A DNA stretch of 64,000 nucleotides from Thermoleophilum album (GCF_900108055.1 NZ_FNWJ01000002.1:754382-818381), one strand, 5' to 3'; shown: positions 53,460-62,108, numbered from the stretch's first letter. The notes: a model not told the origin generated them from the sequence alone. Numbers and translations are program-made.

Positions 53460-55144
53460 CCGCGGGTGCGCCGCGCAGACTCGAGGAATTCCTGACCGCT
53501 GCTGCACGCACGGCGCCTGACGCCACCGCCGTCGTGCTCGACGACCAGCTCTTGAGCTTCGGCGAGCTCGACGAGCTGAGTTCGCGACTTGCGGGCGCCC
53601 TGGTCGAGCTTGCGGGCTGCCGACCGGGCGACCGCGTCGCGCTGGTCTGCAGCAAAACGCCGCTCGCGCTGGTGGCGATCCACGCCGTCCTGAAGGCCGG
53701 GTGCGCGTACGTACCTGTCGATCCCGACAGCCCGCCGGCGCGGAGCGTCCGCGTGCTGCGTGCCTCGGAGCCGCGGGCTGTCGTCTGCGACGGTGCTGGC
53801 ATCGAACGCTGGCGAGCGGCTCGCGAAACGGCTGCGGCGGAGCACACGGTCGGCGCGCAGGCGGCTCCCGGAGCAAGCGAGGGCACCTTCGCCAATGCCG
53901 TAACCGTGGCTTTGACGGAAGACGCCGACTGCGACATCGGCCCCGACACCTGGCGCCGCCAGCCGCCCTTCCTGCTGCCAAGCGCTGCGCGAGCGCACGC
54001 CGAGGTTGCGCAGATTCTCTTCACCTCGGGGTCGACGGGCGAGCCGAAGGGCGTCCAGGTGACCCATCGCAGTGCGTTGGCGTTCGTCGAGTGGGCGGTC
54101 GGACACTTCGGTATCGAGCCGGGGGAGCGCCTCTCGGGCCACCCGCCGCTGCACTTCGACCTCTCGACCTTCGACATCTTCGGGGCGATGCACGCCCGTG
54201 CCGAGCTGCATCTGGTGCCTGCCCGGCTGAACGTCGATGCGCACGGTCTCGCCGCCTTCATCCGCGAGCGCGAGCTGACGCAGTGGTTCTCGGTGCCCTC
54301 GGCGCTCACCTTCATGACCCGTTTCGAAGCGATCCGATCGGGCGACTTCCAGTCGCTGCGAAGACTCCTCTGGTGCGGCGAGGTACTGCCGACGCCGGTC
54401 CTGCGCAAGCTCATGGAGCGCTTACCGCACGTCCGTTTCACCAACCTCTACGGACCTACGGAGGCGACGATCGCGTCGAGCTACTTCGACGTCCCGCGGA
54501 TCCCCCCGAGCGACGACGAGCAGATCCCGATCGGCCGGCCTTGCCCTGGCGAGGAGCTGCTGATCGTCGGCGAGGACGGTCGTGAGCTCGGTGTCGACGA
54601 GGTCGGGGAGATTTGGATCGCCGGGGTCGGACTTTCGCCCGGCTATTGGCGCGACCCGGCGCGCACACGCGCGGCCTTCGTGCCCCACCCGCGCGATCCC
54701 GCTCGCCGCTGTTACCGCACGGGGGACCTAGGCCGACGCGACCGGGCTGGCCTGTTCTACTTCCACGGTCGTCGCGACTCCCAGATCAAGCACCGTGGTT
54801 ATCGCATCGAGCTCGGCGAGGTTGAACATGCACTCAACAAGCTCCCGGGCGTTCGCGAGTGCGCGGTCGTCGCCGTACCGACCGGCGGCATCGAGGGCAC
54901 CGCGATCTGCGCCGCCTGGAGCCGCCGCCCGGGCGACGACACCGACGCGATCGCGTTACGCCGCGCGCTCGCCGAGGCGTTACCCCGTTACATGCTCCCC
55001 ACGCGCTGGCTCGAGCTTCCCGATCTGCCCAAAAACGTCAACGGCAAGATCGATCGCCGGACTCTCCGCGAGCGCTTCCTCGAGGAGCTGGCCGGCCCCG
55101 CTAGCGATCACGAGCGCCACGAAGTGAACGATGCGCGCACTTGA
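53456..55144 (+). CDS. Stand-alone amino-acid adenylation enzyme (NRPS A-domain/DltA-like)
   Basis: A 562-residue ANL enzyme activating an amino acid as AMP ester for thiolation. Core motifs: LKAGCAYVPVDPDSP (A2), ILFTSGSTGEPKGVQVTH (A3), HFDLSTFDIFGAM (A4; the Asp binds the alpha-amino group, so the substrate is an alpha-amino acid), NLYGPTEAT (A5), GEIWIAGVGLSPGYW (A6), CYRTGDLGRRD (A7), HGRRDSQIKHRGYRIELGEVEHAL (A8) and NVNGKIDR (A10, catalytic Lys). LLWCGEVLP carries the Cys seen at the D-Ala pocket of DltA. An unusual insert of about 60 residues lies between A2 and A3 (near 115-175). No condensation or thioesterase domain is attached. It overlaps the carrier gene by 14 bp. Confidence 0.92.
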   Translation: MTAGAPRRLEEFLTAAARTAPDATAVVLDDQLLSFGELDELSSRLAGALVELAGCRPGDRVALVCSKTPLALVAIHAVLKAGCAYVPVDPDSPPARSVRVLRASEPRAVVCDGAGIERWRAARETAAAEHTVGAQAAPGASEGTFANAVTVALTEDADCDIGPDTWRRQPPFLLPSAARAHAEVAQILFTSGSTGEPKGVQVTHRSALAFVEWAVGHFGIEPGERLSGHPPLHFDLSTFDIFGAMHARAELHLVPARLNVDAHGLAAFIRERELTQWFSVPSALTFMTRFEAIRSGDFQSLRRLLWCGEVLPTPVLRKLMERLPHVRFTNLYGPTEATIASSYFDVPRIPPSDDEQIPIGRPCPGEELLIVGEDGRELGVDEVGEIWIAGVGLSPGYWRDPARTRAAFVPHPRDPARRCYRTGDLGRRDRAGLFYFHGRRDSQIKHRGYRIELGEVEHALNKLPGVRECAVVAVPTGGIEGTAICAAWSRRPGDDTDAIALRRALAEALPRYMLPTRWLELPDLPKNVNGKIDRRTLRERFLEELAGPASDHERHEVNDART

Positions 55145-55466
55145 GGACCACGTCATCGAGGTGATGAAGAGGGCGCTCGCGCTCGAACCTCCTGCGCGCG
55201 ACAGCGACCTCTTCGAAAGCGGGCTGATCGACTCGCTCGGTCTGGTGACGCTGATCACCGAGCTCGAGCAGGAGTTCGGGTTCCAGCTGCCCCTCGAACA
55301 GTTCGACCTCGACTGCTTCCGAACCGTGACCTCGATCGCGGCCCAGATTGCCCTACACGTGGAGCAGCGAGACGAGCGCGAGGAGCACGACGATGCCGCC
55401 GCGCTCAGCGCTGCCGACGCGCGTCGGGTCGCGCGACTCGAGGAACAACACGAGCGCGATCAGTAG
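55131..55466 (+). CDS. Acyl/peptidyl carrier protein (DltC-like)
   Basis: 111 residues. The first 80 form a carrier domain: EDHVIEVMKRALALEPPARDSDLFESGLIDSLGLVTLITELEQEFGFQLPLEQFDLDCFRTVTSIAAQIA. DSL supplies the phosphopantetheine serine (residue 35). The fold pattern is closest to the D-alanyl carrier DltC. The charged tail after HVEQRDEREE overlaps an opposite-strand membrane-protein gene by 114 bp and is probably disordered. It should receive the amino acid from the preceding adenylation enzyme. No DltB or DltD homologue is nearby, so teichoic-acid alanylation is unlikely. Confidence 0.9.
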   Translation: MRALEDHVIEVMKRALALEPPARDSDLFESGLIDSLGLVTLITELEQEFGFQLPLEQFDLDCFRTVTSIAAQIALHVEQRDEREEHDDAAALSAADARRVARLEEQHERDQ

Positions 55467-55580
55467 GGCGATCGACAGCGCCAGCACCGCGAGCCAGTAG
55501 AGGACACGCAAAAGCCAGCGTGCGGCGTGGGTCTTGGTGGGCGCGGTCGACGTGCGTGTTTCGCCCCCCTCGTCCGTCAC
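55353..55580 (-). CDS. Small membrane protein overlapping the carrier gene
   Basis: 75 residues with one or two hydrophobic helices: WLLRVLYWLAVLALSIALLIALVLFLESRD and GGIVVLLALVSLLHV. The arrangement resembles LapA/DUF1049-type small membrane proteins. The GTG start has TATCGT 6 nt upstream, the promoter pattern of this genome, which argues that the gene is real although 114 bp overlap the tail of the convergent carrier gene. Function unknown. Confidence 0.6.
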   Translation of the reverse strand: MTDEGGETRTSTAPTKTHAARWLLRVLYWLAVLALSIALLIALVLFLESRDPTRVGSAERGGIVVLLALVSLLHV

Positions 55581-55586
55581 ATTTCC

Positions 55587-55592
55587 ACGATA
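55587..55592 (-). promoter_or_regulatory. -10 element TATCGT of the small membrane protein gene
   Basis: TATCGT on the minus strand with a 6-nt spacer to the GTG at 55580. Confidence 0.5.
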
Positions 55593-55740
55593 CCGAGCGC
55601 TAGCGCCAGGGCAGTTACCTGCGCGGGCTCGCGCGAGGCCCCGCTAGGCGCACCCGAGTCAGGAGTGCCCACGCTAGGCGTGCCTCGCCGGGATTCGCCG
55701 GCACCCGTTAAAGAGCGCGGCCGCCGCTCCGATTAGCGGG

Positions 55741-55898
55741 GTGAGCGCGACGGTCGAGGCCACGGATCGGCCGCGACCGAGCGCCAGCAAGAAGTACGGC
55801 CGGGACGTTGCGCAGGCCCGGCGTGGCGCTCTCCGGTGGCACGGAGGCCCCCACCGCCACGCGCACCCGCCAAGCGTCCGTGCCGCAACGCGAAGAAC
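55741..55898 (+). promoter_or_regulatory. Structured 5' leader with possible H-type pseudoknot
   Basis: The 328-bp gap 55581-55908 has no gene but much complementarity. GGTCG (55752-55756) pairs with CGACC (55774-55778), inside a GCGC/GCGC clamp. Stem A: GCGTGGCG (55821-55828) with CGCCACGC (55855-55862). Stem B: GGCACGGA (55838-55845) with TCCGTGCC (55877-55884), extendable to 10 bp with one G-U. A and B interleave, so they form a pseudoknot or are mutually exclusive. The GGAGG ribosome site of the hydrolase gene follows at 55899. No known riboswitch class is recognised. Confidence 0.4.
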
Positions 55899-55908
55899 GG
55901 AGGATCCG

Positions 55909-57231
55909 ATGGCGGCTCGCCGCACGGACGCGGTCAACGCTGCTCGGAAATCGACACTGCCTGCTCGCGCGGCGACCGCCCGCCTGCGCACCCAGTGTGC
56001 GCGTGGACTGGCAAGCAGACTGCTGCCCGTTATCGCGGCCGTGGTCGCAGCGGGCTCGGTCGCGCCGGCGGCGCGGGCCAGCGAGACCGAGCAGTGGGTC
56101 AGCCCGATCTCCCTCCACTCGCAGACCTACGCCTGTTGCATGCCGTTCGAACTGAAGGAGAAGGTCGTGCGCGAGGCAGTTGATCTCGGTGCCGGTTACC
56201 TCCGCGTCGACATTTACCTCGACGCGCTCTTCGACGCTGGCGGCGAGCGGCGCGCGACACCGGATTTCAGCGGCATCGACGAGATCGTTTGGCTTGCGCG
56301 TCGGTATCGCGTGCGGTTGCTCGCGATCATGGTCGGCACTCCCGGGTACCTGTCGACCTGCCCGCAGGCGGGGCCGCGCGGCTGGTTCAAGTGTCCACCC
56401 CGCGACGCCGGCGAGTACGGACGACTGGTAGCGGAGGTCGTCGCACGCGCGCCGGATGTCTTCAAGTACGTCGAGGTATGGAACGAGCCCGACGGCGCCT
56501 GGTCGTTCGCCGGCAAGCCCACCGACTACGCAGCGATGCTGCAAAGCGCGTACCGCAGCGTGAAGGCACAGTTTCCCGACACGCAGATCGTGATCGCCGC
56601 CCCGATGACGCTGTCGGGCGGAACGCGCTGGTACGAGCAACTGTTCGCGGCGCTCGGCCGCGCACGCCCGTTCGACGTCGCAAATGCCCACGTACGCGTG
56701 CCGCTCGAGCAGGTCCGCGCAACGATGCTCCGCTGGCGCCGCTTCTACGCCGACCACGGCGTGGCGCGCTTGCCGCTGTGGGTAACGGAGTTCGCCTATC
56801 CCTCCGACCCTCGCTGGCAGATTCCGCCCTACAACGGCGGTGAGCTGGCGCAAGCGCGCTACTACGAACGCGCGATCCCCGAGCTCTTGCATGCTGGTGC
56901 CGACCAGGTGTTCGTGACACTGCGCGACGGCTACCTCGACGAGCAGGACGAGCGCTGGCTTTCCGAGGGGCTCGAGTCGCTCGATATCCGTAACCCGCCC
57001 TACGCGCTCCGCCGCAAGCCGGCGTTTGCGGCGGTGCGCGGCCTGGTCGCCCGGCTAGCCCGCGAGTGGCAGCAGGCGCACGCGACCTGGCAGGCGCACG
57101 CCGCCGGCGCCGCCTCGTCGCGCACCGCCGGCCGGCGTTCGCAGCGCCGCCGAAGGCCCAAGGCCACCACCAACGGGGGCGATCGCGGTCGACTCGGGGC
57201 GCGCCCCTGGACCGCAAGGAATGGCGGTTAG
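55909..57231 (+). CDS. Secreted glycoside hydrolase-like TIM-barrel protein
   Basis: 440 residues. The signal segment GLASRLLPVIAAVVAAGSVAPAARAS ends near residue 58. The mature domain has the clan GH-A pattern: VREAVDLGAGYLRVDIYLDALFD (strand 2), YVEVWNEPDGAWSF with the acid/base NEP glutamate, FDVANAHVRVP and LPLWVTEFAYPSDPRW with the nucleophile glutamate (TEFAYPS). It resembles GH39/GH5-like families and probably acts on an extracellular polysaccharide. The Arg-rich C-terminus after GLVARLAREW is low complexity. The ATG at 55909 is picked for GGAGG 5 nt upstream; an earlier in-frame GTG at 55741 would translate the structured leader. The kinase gene follows 9 bp later. Confidence 0.85.
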   Translation: MAARRTDAVNAARKSTLPARAATARLRTQCARGLASRLLPVIAAVVAAGSVAPAARASETEQWVSPISLHSQTYACCMPFELKEKVVREAVDLGAGYLRVDIYLDALFDAGGERRATPDFSGIDEIVWLARRYRVRLLAIMVGTPGYLSTCPQAGPRGWFKCPPRDAGEYGRLVAEVVARAPDVFKYVEVWNEPDGAWSFAGKPTDYAAMLQSAYRSVKAQFPDTQIVIAAPMTLSGGTRWYEQLFAALGRARPFDVANAHVRVPLEQVRATMLRWRRFYADHGVARLPLWVTEFAYPSDPRWQIPPYNGGELAQARYYERAIPELLHAGADQVFVTLRDGYLDEQDERWLSEGLESLDIRNPPYALRRKPAFAAVRGLVARLAREWQQAHATWQAHAAGAASSRTAGRRSQRRRRPKATTNGGDRGRLGARPWTARNGG

Positions 57232-57234
57232 ACT
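57229..57234 (+). promoter_or_regulatory. -10 element TAGACT, leaderless promoter of the Wzz/BY-kinase gene
   Basis: TAGACT with a 6-nt spacer to the GTG at 57241. The element overlaps the stop codon (TAG) of the upstream hydrolase gene. Confidence 0.55.
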
Positions 57235-57240
57235 GCTTTT

Positions 57241-58860
57241 GTGCCAAGCGAGCAGCAGCCGCACGCGCCCCATGATGCTCGCACGCTTGGCGTTCTGTCG
57301 CGGGCGTTGCGTGCGCACGCCTTCCTGATCGCGGTAATCACACTCCTAGTGCTCGCCGCGGCGCTCGGTTGGCGACTCCTCCGCCCACCGACTTACGAAG
57401 CGCACGCGCAACTACTCGTCACGCCGGTGAGTGCCGACGACCCGACCTTCCTCGGATTTGACGTCGTGCGCGACACCCCGGGCGACCCGACGCGCACGAT
57501 GCAGACCGCGGCCGCCCTCGTCGAGTCGCCGGCGGTCGCCCAGGCGGTAGCTCGCCAATTGGGCGACGGCTGGACGAGTGATCGGGTGCTCGAGGCCGTG
57601 CAGGTCGAGCCAATCGGGCAGAGTAACCTGCTCGACGTCGGTGCACGCGCAGGTGATCCGCGCACCGCTCAACGCCTGGCGGACAGCTTCGCGCGCGCGG
57701 CGCTCGACGTCCGCTCGGCGGCCCTCCGCCAACAGGCGCGGATCGAACTCGCGCGCTTGCTCTCGCAGCAGCGCAGCACCGGCGTGCAGACGCTCGAGCC
57801 GAGCACCGACCTCGCCAATCGCATCGATCGCCTGCGCACGGTGGTCGCGCGGGGCGACCCGACGCTCTCGATTTCGCGCGCCGCCGAACTGCCGCGTGCA
57901 CCGCTAGGTCCCCCCGTGATCTTCGTAGCGCTCGCCGGGTTAGTCGGCGGACTCGGCTTGGGGGTGGCATCGGCCCTGCTCCTCGACCAGCTTCGTCAAA
58001 AGGTCCGCGACGAAGAAGAGGCCCAGCAGATCCTGGAGCTGCCGGTACTGACGCGCGTCCCCCGGCTCGCGGCGGCTCCGGAGCCCCGCGCAGGCGGCAG
58101 CCCGAGCTTCCCGAGCGAGGTCTGGGAATCGTTCCGTACGGTCGTCGCTCAACTCCACTTCAACGGCGCGCGCGCCGCTGCGCGCGGAGCGGGCGGCGCC
58201 GGCAACGAGCCGGAGCTGGGGCGCGGGATCTTGCTGACGAGCGCCTCCAGCGGCGACGGCAAGACGACGTCGGCGACGGCGCTCGCGATGTCGCTGGCTG
58301 CCACCGGACACCCCACGATCCTGCTCGACCTCGACCTGCGCAAACCCGACGTCGCCTCGCGGCTCGGTGTTCCGGCGTTGCAGCAGTTGGCCGTCGACGA
58401 CCTGCTCGAGCTAGACCCTGAAGAGTTGATCGCTAGACGCCTGGTGAGCGTTCCTGGCTCACCTCAGTTGCGGGCACTCGTCATCCGCCGCGACATCGCT
58501 GATGGCGCCCCGATCGACCTCGTATCGAGCCGCTACCGCGACCTCCTCGATGCCGCTCGCCGCAGCGCCACCTACGTGGTCGTCGATTCGCCGCCGCTGG
58601 GACACGTCGCCGACGCGTTAGCGATCGTTCGCAGCGTCGATCTCGTGCTGCTGGCCGTGCGTCCGGGCTGGACGGACCGGCGCGAGCTGCGTTTGGCTCG
58701 CGATTTGCTGGCACGGGCGCGTGCCCGCCTAGGCGGCTACATCGTTTGCGGCGTGCGCACCGGCCGACGCGGTTACTACGGCTACGGGCAAGCCGCCGGC
58801 GCTCAGCAGGCAGCCGCGACCGGCGAACAGCGCAAGGCGCTGGCGCAGCAGCAGCGGTAG
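57241..58860 (+). CDS. Wzz-domain/BY-kinase fusion for exopolysaccharide chain control
   Basis: 539 residues. The N-terminal Wzz/GNVR-like membrane adaptor spans residues 1-245, with helices AFLIAVITLLVLAAALGWRLL and PVIFVALAGLVGGLGLGVASALLL. The C-terminal bacterial tyrosine kinase carries Walker A LLTSASSGDGKTTSATALAMSLA, Walker A' ILLDLDLRKPDVASRLG and Walker B TYVVVDSPPLGHVADA. The tail YYGYGQAAGAQQAAATGEQ holds a few tyrosines for autophosphorylation, fewer than usual. The protein would regulate polysaccharide polymerisation at the membrane. The start is a leaderless GTG. The 3' end and downstream DNA are CAG-rich. Confidence 0.9.
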   Translation: MPSEQQPHAPHDARTLGVLSRALRAHAFLIAVITLLVLAAALGWRLLRPPTYEAHAQLLVTPVSADDPTFLGFDVVRDTPGDPTRTMQTAAALVESPAVAQAVARQLGDGWTSDRVLEAVQVEPIGQSNLLDVGARAGDPRTAQRLADSFARAALDVRSAALRQQARIELARLLSQQRSTGVQTLEPSTDLANRIDRLRTVVARGDPTLSISRAAELPRAPLGPPVIFVALAGLVGGLGLGVASALLLDQLRQKVRDEEEAQQILELPVLTRVPRLAAAPEPRAGGSPSFPSEVWESFRTVVAQLHFNGARAAARGAGGAGNEPELGRGILLTSASSGDGKTTSATALAMSLAATGHPTILLDLDLRKPDVASRLGVPALQQLAVDDLLELDPEELIARRLVSVPGSPQLRALVIRRDIADGAPIDLVSSRYRDLLDAARRSATYVVVDSPPLGHVADALAIVRSVDLVLLAVRPGWTDRRELRLARDLLARARARLGGYIVCGVRTGRRGYYGYGQAAGAQQAAATGEQRKALAQQQR

Positions 58861-58973
58861 CTGCCGTGGCAGCAGCAGCAGGAGCTGCAGCGCGGCAGCC
58901 GCGTCGGCAGCAGTAGCTGGCGCTTCAGCAGCAGTAGCTGGCGCCCAAGGCGTCCGCTGCGCGGGCTAGGCGG
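58861..58973 (+). repeat. CAG-rich spacer with 17-bp direct repeat
   Basis: A spacer between convergent genes, dominated by CAG/GCAG runs that continue the QQQ-coding end of the kinase gene. A 17-bp unit, GCAGCAGTAGCTGGCGC, occurs twice (58907-58923, 58928-58944) with a 21-bp period. It is probably slippage-derived. No terminator is evident. Confidence 0.6.
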
Positions 58974-60104
58974 TTACTCGTCGGAAGCGCGCGGGGAGCG
59001 GCCGGAAGGTCGTCGCAGACGGCCGCGCAAATGCAGCGCTGCGCGCCCGCCGCGGGCTAGCAAACGGGCGACCGGCGAAGCCGCGAACGCATAGGTGAAA
59101 ACGCCCGGGTCGCGGGTCGCGAAGCGGTACTTGTAGCCCTCGTCTCCGAGCAGCATCCGATACTCGCGCATGCCTTCCTCGGCAGCTTGGGCGATCGCCC
59201 GCGCGAACAGCACGAAGCCCAACGACCAGCGGTCGTAGGTGGGGTCACGCCCGATCTGGTAGTTGCTTTCGACGCCGGCGAAACGGAAGCCGTACAGGGA
59301 CGCGACCGCGTCACCGGAGTCGGTCTCGGCGATCCATAGGCGCGTCCACCCGCGCTCCAGCGCGACCTTCGCGAACTCGCGGTGGAACGCCTCGCGCGGC
59401 CCCGTGAAGGCCACCGAGCGCTCGCCGAAGCGAATCCTGTGGAGCCGCAGGAGCGTCGCGAAGTCCCGCTCGAAGGTGGCCGGCTCGGCGAGTCGGAAGC
59501 GCAGGCCAAGCTCCCTTACGGCGCGGCGCGTCTTGCGTCGCACTTGCTGGCGAAAGTTGGCGCTTCGCGCCGCGAGGTACGCCTCGAAACCACCTTCCGG
59601 AAGATCGACGACCGGCCACGCTTCACGGCGCAGCAGCAGCGGCCGTGACACTTTCCGGCGCGGCAGTAGCGGCCGTGACGATTGCGGAGCGCCCGCGTCG
59701 GCGGCGCGATCGCTTCGCTCCGAAGCCGGGGCGGCGTCGGCGTCGGTCTCGGCTCGCTCATCGTGGTGGACGCGATCGACGATCAAGAGCGGAGCGACTT
59801 GCGCCACCGCGGCCGCTAGCTCGGGCATTGCGCGCCACGCCCCCGGTCGGCCGATCGGCCCTAGCTCGTCAGCCGGTCCGTGTCCCGCCGTGCGCGCGAC
59901 CGTAAGGGGCCCGATGCGCCGCACCTCGAGCGGCAGGATCAGCTCGCGCGCGCGGTCGACCGCGATCACGCTGCGACCGTTCCCGAGGTGTCGCCACCAA
60001 ACGCTGTGCCACTCGGGGGTCGCGAAGACATTGGTCGACCGCTCGGCAAGCTCGGCCCAGAGCCCAGCAAGGGTGTCTTGGTCTTCGACTAGTTCGACCG
60101 TCAC
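58974..60104 (-). CDS. GNAT/FemAB-like acyltransferase (BioF2/CelD type)
   Basis: 376 residues. The C-terminal GNAT fold fits the GNAT_6 group often found in exopolysaccharide clusters: YLAARSANFRQQVRRKTRRAVRELGLRFRLAE, FATLLRLHRIRFGERSVAF, GWTRLWIAETDSGDAVASLYGFRFAGVESNYQIGRDPTYDRWSLGFVLFARAIAQAAEEGMREYRMLLGDEGYKYRFA. The N-terminal FATPEWHSVWWRHLG is also characteristic. A short internal duplication (SRPLLPRRKV/SRPLLLRREA, about residue 143) matches a DNA repeat near 59640-59680. The start is GTG at 60104. It probably acylates a sugar or lipid precursor; the substrate is unknown. Confidence 0.85.
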   Translation of the reverse strand: MTVELVEDQDTLAGLWAELAERSTNVFATPEWHSVWWRHLGNGRSVIAVDRARELILPLEVRRIGPLTVARTAGHGPADELGPIGRPGAWRAMPELAAAVAQVAPLLIVDRVHHDERAETDADAAPASERSDRAADAGAPQSSRPLLPRRKVSRPLLLRREAWPVVDLPEGGFEAYLAARSANFRQQVRRKTRRAVRELGLRFRLAEPATFERDFATLLRLHRIRFGERSVAFTGPREAFHREFAKVALERGWTRLWIAETDSGDAVASLYGFRFAGVESNYQIGRDPTYDRWSLGFVLFARAIAQAAEEGMREYRMLLGDEGYKYRFATRDPGVFTYAFAASPVARLLARGGRAALHLRGRLRRPSGRSPRASDE

Positions 60105-60206
60105 ACCGGCGACCGGAGCCCACCCGCTCTACGGATCACAAGTTCGACGACTAGCGCGCGCCCTCGTGCGCGAGCCGCGCCCGACCGCCCTGTGCGCAGC
60201 GCTCGG

Positions 60207-62030
60207 TCAGCCTGCGACTCGACGCTCGAGCTCGGCGAGCTGGTCGCGCAACTCCTTCGGCAAACGGTCGCCGAAGCGCGCGTAATGCTCGCGGATCTGG
60301 GGAAGCTGCGCGCGCCACTCCGCTGGATCGACCTTGAGGAGCTCCGCCACCGTGCTGCGGTCGACGTCGAGACCGGCGAGGTCCAGCGCATCGACCGCTG
60401 GCACCCTTCCGATCGGTGTGTCGACGGCCTCCGCGCGCCCCTCACAACGCCGGAAGATCCATGCGAGCACCCGGCTGTTCTCGCCGTAGCCTGGCCACAA
60501 GAACGAGCCGTCCTCGCCGCGCCGGAACCAGTTGACCATGTAGATCCGGGGCAGGCGAGCGCCGTCGTGCTTGCGCTCGAGCGACAGCCAGTGGGCGAAG
60601 TAGTCGCCCATGTGGTAGCCGCAGAACGGCAGCATCGCCATCGGGTCGAAACGCAGCTTGCCGACCTCGCCAGCCGCTGCCGCCGTCGTCTCCGAGGCCA
60701 TGATCGACCCTAGGAACACGCCGTGCTGCCAATCGAACGCTTCGCACACCAGCGGTACGGTGGTGGCCCGACGGCCGCCGAAGAGGAAGGCGTCGATCGG
60801 CACCCCCGCCGGATCTTCCCACTCCGCGGCGATCGACGGACACTGCGCGGCGGGCACCGTGAAGCGTGCGTTGGGGTGCGCGGCCGGCGTCTCGCTGGCC
60901 GGGGTCCAATCATTGCCGCGCCAGTCGACGAGGTGAGCCGGCGGCTCGTCGGTGAGGCCTTCCCACCAGACGTCGCCATCGTCGGTGCGCGCACAGTTCG
61001 TGAAGATCGCGTTGGCGCGCAGCGTGGCGATCGCGTTGGGATTGGTCTTGGGGCTGGTTCCGGGGGCTACACCGAAGAAACCGGCCTCCGGGTTGACAGC
61101 GTAGAGGCGCCCGTCCGGACCGAACTTCATCCAGGCGATGTCGTCACCGATCGTCTCCACCTTCCAACCAGGCAGCGTGGGGACGAGCATCGCCAGGTTG
61201 GTCTTGCCACAAGCCGAAGGGAAGGCGCCGGCGATGTACTTGACGGTGCCCTCGGGCGAGGTGATCTTGAGGATCAGCATGTGCTCGGCGAGCCAACCCT
61301 CGTCGCGCGCCATAACTGAGGCGATACGCAGCGCGAAGCACTTCTTGCCGAGCAAGGCGTTGCCCCCGTAGCCCGACCCGTACGACCAAATCTCGCGGGT
61401 CTCGGGGAAGTGGACGATGTACTTGTTCTCGGCATCACAGGGCCAGGGAACGTCCTCCTGACCTTCCTCCAAGGGAGCCCCGACGGAGTGCAAGCAGGGC
61501 ACGAAATCACCGTCCTGCCCAAGTTGTTCGAGGGCCGCTTTACCCATCCGCGTCATGATCCGCATCGAAACGGCCACGTACGCCGAGTCGGTGATCTGCA
61601 CGCCGATGTGCGAGATCGGCGACCCCAGCGGACCCATGCAGAACGGCACGATGTACATCGTGCGACCGCGCATCGACCCGCGGAACAGCTCCGTCAAGGT
61701 CTCACGCATCTCCCGCGGATCGCGCCAGTTGTTGGTCGGTCCAGCGTCTTCCTCGCGGGCCGAGCAGATGAAAGTGCGATCTTCGACGCGAGCGACGTCA
61801 CCGGGATCGGAGCGCGCGAGGTAGGAGTTCGGTCGCTTGGCATCGGAAAGCCGCTCGAACGTGCCCGACTCGACGAGCTTGCGGCAAAGAGCCTCGTACT
61901 CCTCAGCCGACCCGTCGCACCAGTGGATCTCAGCGGGTTCGGTGAGTTCCGCGATCTCCTCGACCCAGGTGAGCAGGCGGGCGTGGGTGGTTGGAGCGGT
62001 GGCAGCAATCGGACTCATCTGCTTCGCCAT
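60207..62030 (-). CDS. pckG: Phosphoenolpyruvate carboxykinase (GTP)
   Basis: A 607-residue enzyme converting oxaloacetate and GTP to PEP, the entry to gluconeogenesis when growing on acyl-CoA substrates. Motifs: [26 protein letters not shown]-region [44 protein letters not shown], the P-loop [18 protein letters not shown] (SACGKTN with the reactive Cys), [12 protein letters not shown] and [14 protein letters not shown]. The length matches the GTP class. The ATG at 62030 is taken; another in-frame ATG at 62018 is equally possible. This single gene supports carbon flow from the acyl-CoA, ketone-body and MeaA pathways encoded earlier in the window. Confidence 0.97.
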   Translation of the reverse strand: MAKQMSPIAATAPTTHARLLTWVEEIAELTEPAEIHWCDGSAEEYEALCRKLVESGTFERLSDAKRPNSYLARSDPGDVARVEDRTFICSAREEDAGPTNNWRDPREMRETLTELFRGSMRGRTMYIVPFCMGPLGSPISHIGVQITDSAYVAVSMRIMTRMGKAALEQLGQDGDFVPCLHSVGAPLEEGQEDVPWPCDAENKYIVHFPETREIWSYGSGYGGNALLGKKCFALRIASVMARDEGWLAEHMLILKITSPEGTVKYIAGAFPSACGKTNLAMLVPTLPGWKVETIGDDIAWMKFGPDGRLYAVNPEAGFFGVAPGTSPKTNPNAIATLRANAIFTNCARTDDGDVWWEGLTDEPPAHLVDWRGNDWTPASETPAAHPNARFTVPAAQCPSIAAEWEDPAGVPIDAFLFGGRRATTVPLVCEAFDWQHGVFLGSIMASETTAAAAGEVGKLRFDPMAMLPFCGYHMGDYFAHWLSLERKHDGARLPRIYMVNWFRRGEDGSFLWPGYGENSRVLAWIFRRCEGRAEAVDTPIGRVPAVDALDLAGLDVDRSTVAELLKVDPAEWRAQLPQIREHYARFGDRLPKELRDQLAELERRVAG

Positions 62031-62108
62031 GGCTTGGTGTCTTAGCTCCTCGCTGTCGCCTCGGACGCCCAAGAACGGCGTCGCCCGCGGGGCGCGGGCA
62101 AGGTAAGC

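Noticed and set aside
53456-55466. Adenylation-carrier pair as a D-alanyl-lipoteichoic acid (Dlt) system
   Set aside because: DltB and DltD are absent and the genes are fused by overlap to a monooxygenase gene. DltA/DltC-like ancestry remains possible, but the Dlt function is not supported.
58907-58944. Direct repeats considered as a CRISPR fragment
   Set aside because: There are only two 17-bp units with a 4-nt gap, the composition is CAG microsatellite, and no cas genes are in the window.
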